From positions 1-7,722 of the forward strand of contig JAEWCA010000350.1 of assembly GCA_023390875.1 (NCBI GenBank): 7,722 nt of DNA. Direction: 5' to 3'. The DNA is from Actinomycetes bacterium. Its GTDB lineage: Bacteria; Actinomycetota; Actinomycetes; Actinomycetales; Cellulomonadaceae. Shown in pieces: positions 6,414 to 7,722 of this stretch. The notes under the pieces are model-generated. The model saw only the letters and a list, made by a program, of their open reading frames with translations, had not been told where the DNA came from and made no database searches. The translations under genes were made by a program, and so were the position numbers. The first letter of the stretch is position 1; each line of letters opens with the position of its first letter.

Positions 6414-7722
6414 TGACCATCCTCAGCTCCCTGATCGGCTCGGACTACCGTCCCGCCGGCTCGGCCGCCGCCCGTGCGCTCCAGGACGTCGTGCCGGACG
6501 TCCACCTGCCCGGCTCGGACCGCTACGCAGCGCTGACCCGCACGAGCAACCTCACGCACGCGATCAGCCCGATCGCCGTCGTCGAGGCCCGCACCCCCAT
6601 GGACGTCAGCCGCACGCTGCGCCTGGCCGCGGCGTTCGGCACGCCCGTCGCGGTGCAGGGCACCGGCCACGGCGCGACCGAGGAGATGCGCGGGGCGATC
6701 CTCGTGCACACGGCTGCGTTCGACGAGGTCACGGTCCACCCCGACGAGCGCTGGGTGCGCGTCGGTGCGGGTGTGAAGTGGGAGCGGGTGCTCGAGGCGT
6801 GCGCGCCGCACGGGCTCGCGGCGCTGTGCGGGTCGTCGCCCGACGTCGGCGTCGTCGGGCTGCTCACCGGCGGCGGGCTCGGCCCGGTGGCCCGCTCGCA
6901 CGGCCTGTCGTCCGACACGGTGCGCGCGTTCGACGTCGTCACGGGCGACGGCGTCGTCCGGCGCGTGTCCGCGACCGAGCACCCGGACCTGTTCTGGGGG
7001 CTGCGCGGCGGCAAGGGCTCGCTCGGCATCGTCACGGCCGTCGAGCTCGACCTCGTCGACCTGCCCGAGCTTTACGCGGGCGGCCTGTGGTTCGTCGGGG
7101 ACGACGTCGACCGCGTGCTGCGCACGTGGGCCGTGTGGTGCGAGCTGCTGCCCGAGGAGGGCACCACGTCCGTCGCCGTCATGCGCCTGCCCGACATGGA
7201 CCCGTTCCCCGAGCCGCTGCGCGGTCGCGTGTCCCTGCACGTGCGGTTCGCCTGGACCGGCGACCCCGGCGTGGGCGCCGAGATGATCCAGGCGATCCGC
7301 TCCGCGGGCGACGCGGTGCTCGACTCCGTCGACGTCATGCCGTACCACGCGCTCGGCGACGTCCACGCCGACCCGGTCGACCCGATGCCCCTGCACGAGA
7401 CCACGATGCTGCTCGACGACCTCGGGCCCGACGGCGTGGACCGCCTCGTCGAGCTCGTCGGCGCGCAGGCGCAGTCCGCGCAGGCGATGGTCGAGGTCCG
7501 CCAGCTCGGCGGGCGCGTCCGCGAGGGGGACGCGTGCGCGTTCGCGCACCGCGACGCGGCGTACATGGTGTTCACGATCGGCCTGATCGTCCCCGAGATC
7601 GCCCAGGTCGTGACGCGCGACGCCGCCCGCATCCACGCGGGCCTCGAGCCGTGGGCCCGCCCCGGCGCGCTGCCGAACTTCACCGACACGGCCGGCCGCG
7701 CCTGGGCCGACCGGGTGTTCAC
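6413..7722 (+). CDS. FAD-binding (PCMH/BBE-type) oxidoreductase, 3' end outside window
   Basis: The frame runs open from ATG6413 to the window edge (436 whole codons); family members are near 450-460 residues, so only the last C-terminal stretch is missing. The FAD-binding domain spans about residues 50-215: a P-V-A-V-Q-G-T-G-H-G segment carries H86, aligned with the histidine that binds FAD covalently in berberine-bridge-enzyme relatives, then G-S-S-P-D-V-G-V-V-G (140-149), G-G-G-L-G and L-R-G-G-K-G-S-L-G-I-V-T. The cysteine used by doubly linked members (C-P-T-V-G) is replaced by S142, so a single covalent FAD link is expected. The N-F-T-D near the right edge looks like the start of the short C-terminal BBE element. 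Enzymes of this kind oxidise sugars, alcohols or secondary metabolites with oxygen; the substrate is unknown. No signal peptide or membrane helix is seen. It has its own strong ribosome site (GAAGGA) after a 203-base gap, so it is probably a separate unit. Confidence 0.9.
   Translation, partial: MTILSSLIGSDYRPAGSAAARALQDVVPDVHLPGSDRYAALTRTSNLTHAISPIAVVEARTPMDVSRTLRLAAAFGTPVAVQGTGHGATEEMRGAILVHTAAFDEVTVHPDERWVRVGAGVKWERVLEACAPHGLAALCGSSPDVGVVGLLTGGGLGPVARSHGLSSDTVRAFDVVTGDGVVRRVSATEHPDLFWGLRGGKGSLGIVTAVELDLVDLPELYAGGLWFVGDDVDRVLRTWAVWCELLPEEGTTSVAVMRLPDMDPFPEPLRGRVSLHVRFAWTGDPGVGAEMIQAIRSAGDAVLDSVDVMPYHALGDVHADPVDPMPLHETTMLLDDLGPDGVDRLVELVGAQAQSAQAMVEVRQLGGRVREGDACAFAHRDAAYMVFTIGLIVPEIAQVVTRDAARIHAGLEPWARPGALPNFTDTAGRAWADRVF

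Noticed and set aside
6827..6844. Loss of the second covalent FAD link (Ser142 for Cys) in the oxidoreductase as a novelty
   Set aside because: G-S-S-P-x-V-G is a common form among bacterial relatives, so this marks the singly linked subgroup rather than a defect.
5591..7636. Minus-strand open frame of 681 codons across the kinase 3' end, the gap and the oxidoreductase
   Set aside because: Its translation is Arg/Asp/Gly/Val-rich low-complexity protein with no domain; it mirrors GC-biased third positions of two well-supported + strand genes and crosses the non-coding gap.

Overview
The window is very GC-rich, with strong G/C at third codon positions, frequent GTG starts and genes packed with overlapping stops and starts. 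This points to a high-GC actinobacterium, probably of the Micrococcales (Cellulomonas-like). That placement is inferred from composition and gene style, not from a marker gene. All eight genes lie on the + strand; the first is cut by the left edge and the last by the right edge.

Region 1 (1-4377 and on to 6209) looks like one operon. It begins with the C-terminal part of a PIG-L/LmbE-type deacetylase. After an 85-nt gap come a CarB-like ATP-grasp enzyme, a PHP-domain putative phosphoesterase, a membrane-embedded processive-type family 2 glycosyltransferase, a 53-residue single-span membrane protein, a stand-alone receiver domain and a large membrane histidine kinase with a PAS domain. Five consecutive junctions share one or four bases (TGATG, ATGA, ATGA, GTGA, GTGA), so six genes are probably translated in a coupled way and needed together.

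The content suggests synthesis or export of a cell-surface glycan or glycoconjugate. The glycosyltransferase has the D, DxD, ED and QxxRW residues of hyaluronan/poly-GlcNAc/cellulose-type synthases. The deacetylase could free amines on amino sugars, and the ATP-grasp enzyme could form an amide or acyl linkage. The tiny membrane protein sits where PgaD/IcaD-like partners sit in poly-GlcNAc systems. The two-component pair at the end has no DNA-binding output domain in the window, so control of the synthase by protein contact is an attractive but unproven idea.

Region 2 (6210-6412) is a 203-nt non-coding gap with unusual structure: six GTCC/GTCT motifs at helical-turn spacing, two short GC-rich hairpins, and a perfect 10-bp tandem duplication covering the Shine-Dalgarno of the next gene.

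Region 3 (6413-7722) is a nearly complete FAD-binding (PCMH/BBE-type) oxidoreductase, apparently a separate transcription unit with no evident link to the glycan locus.
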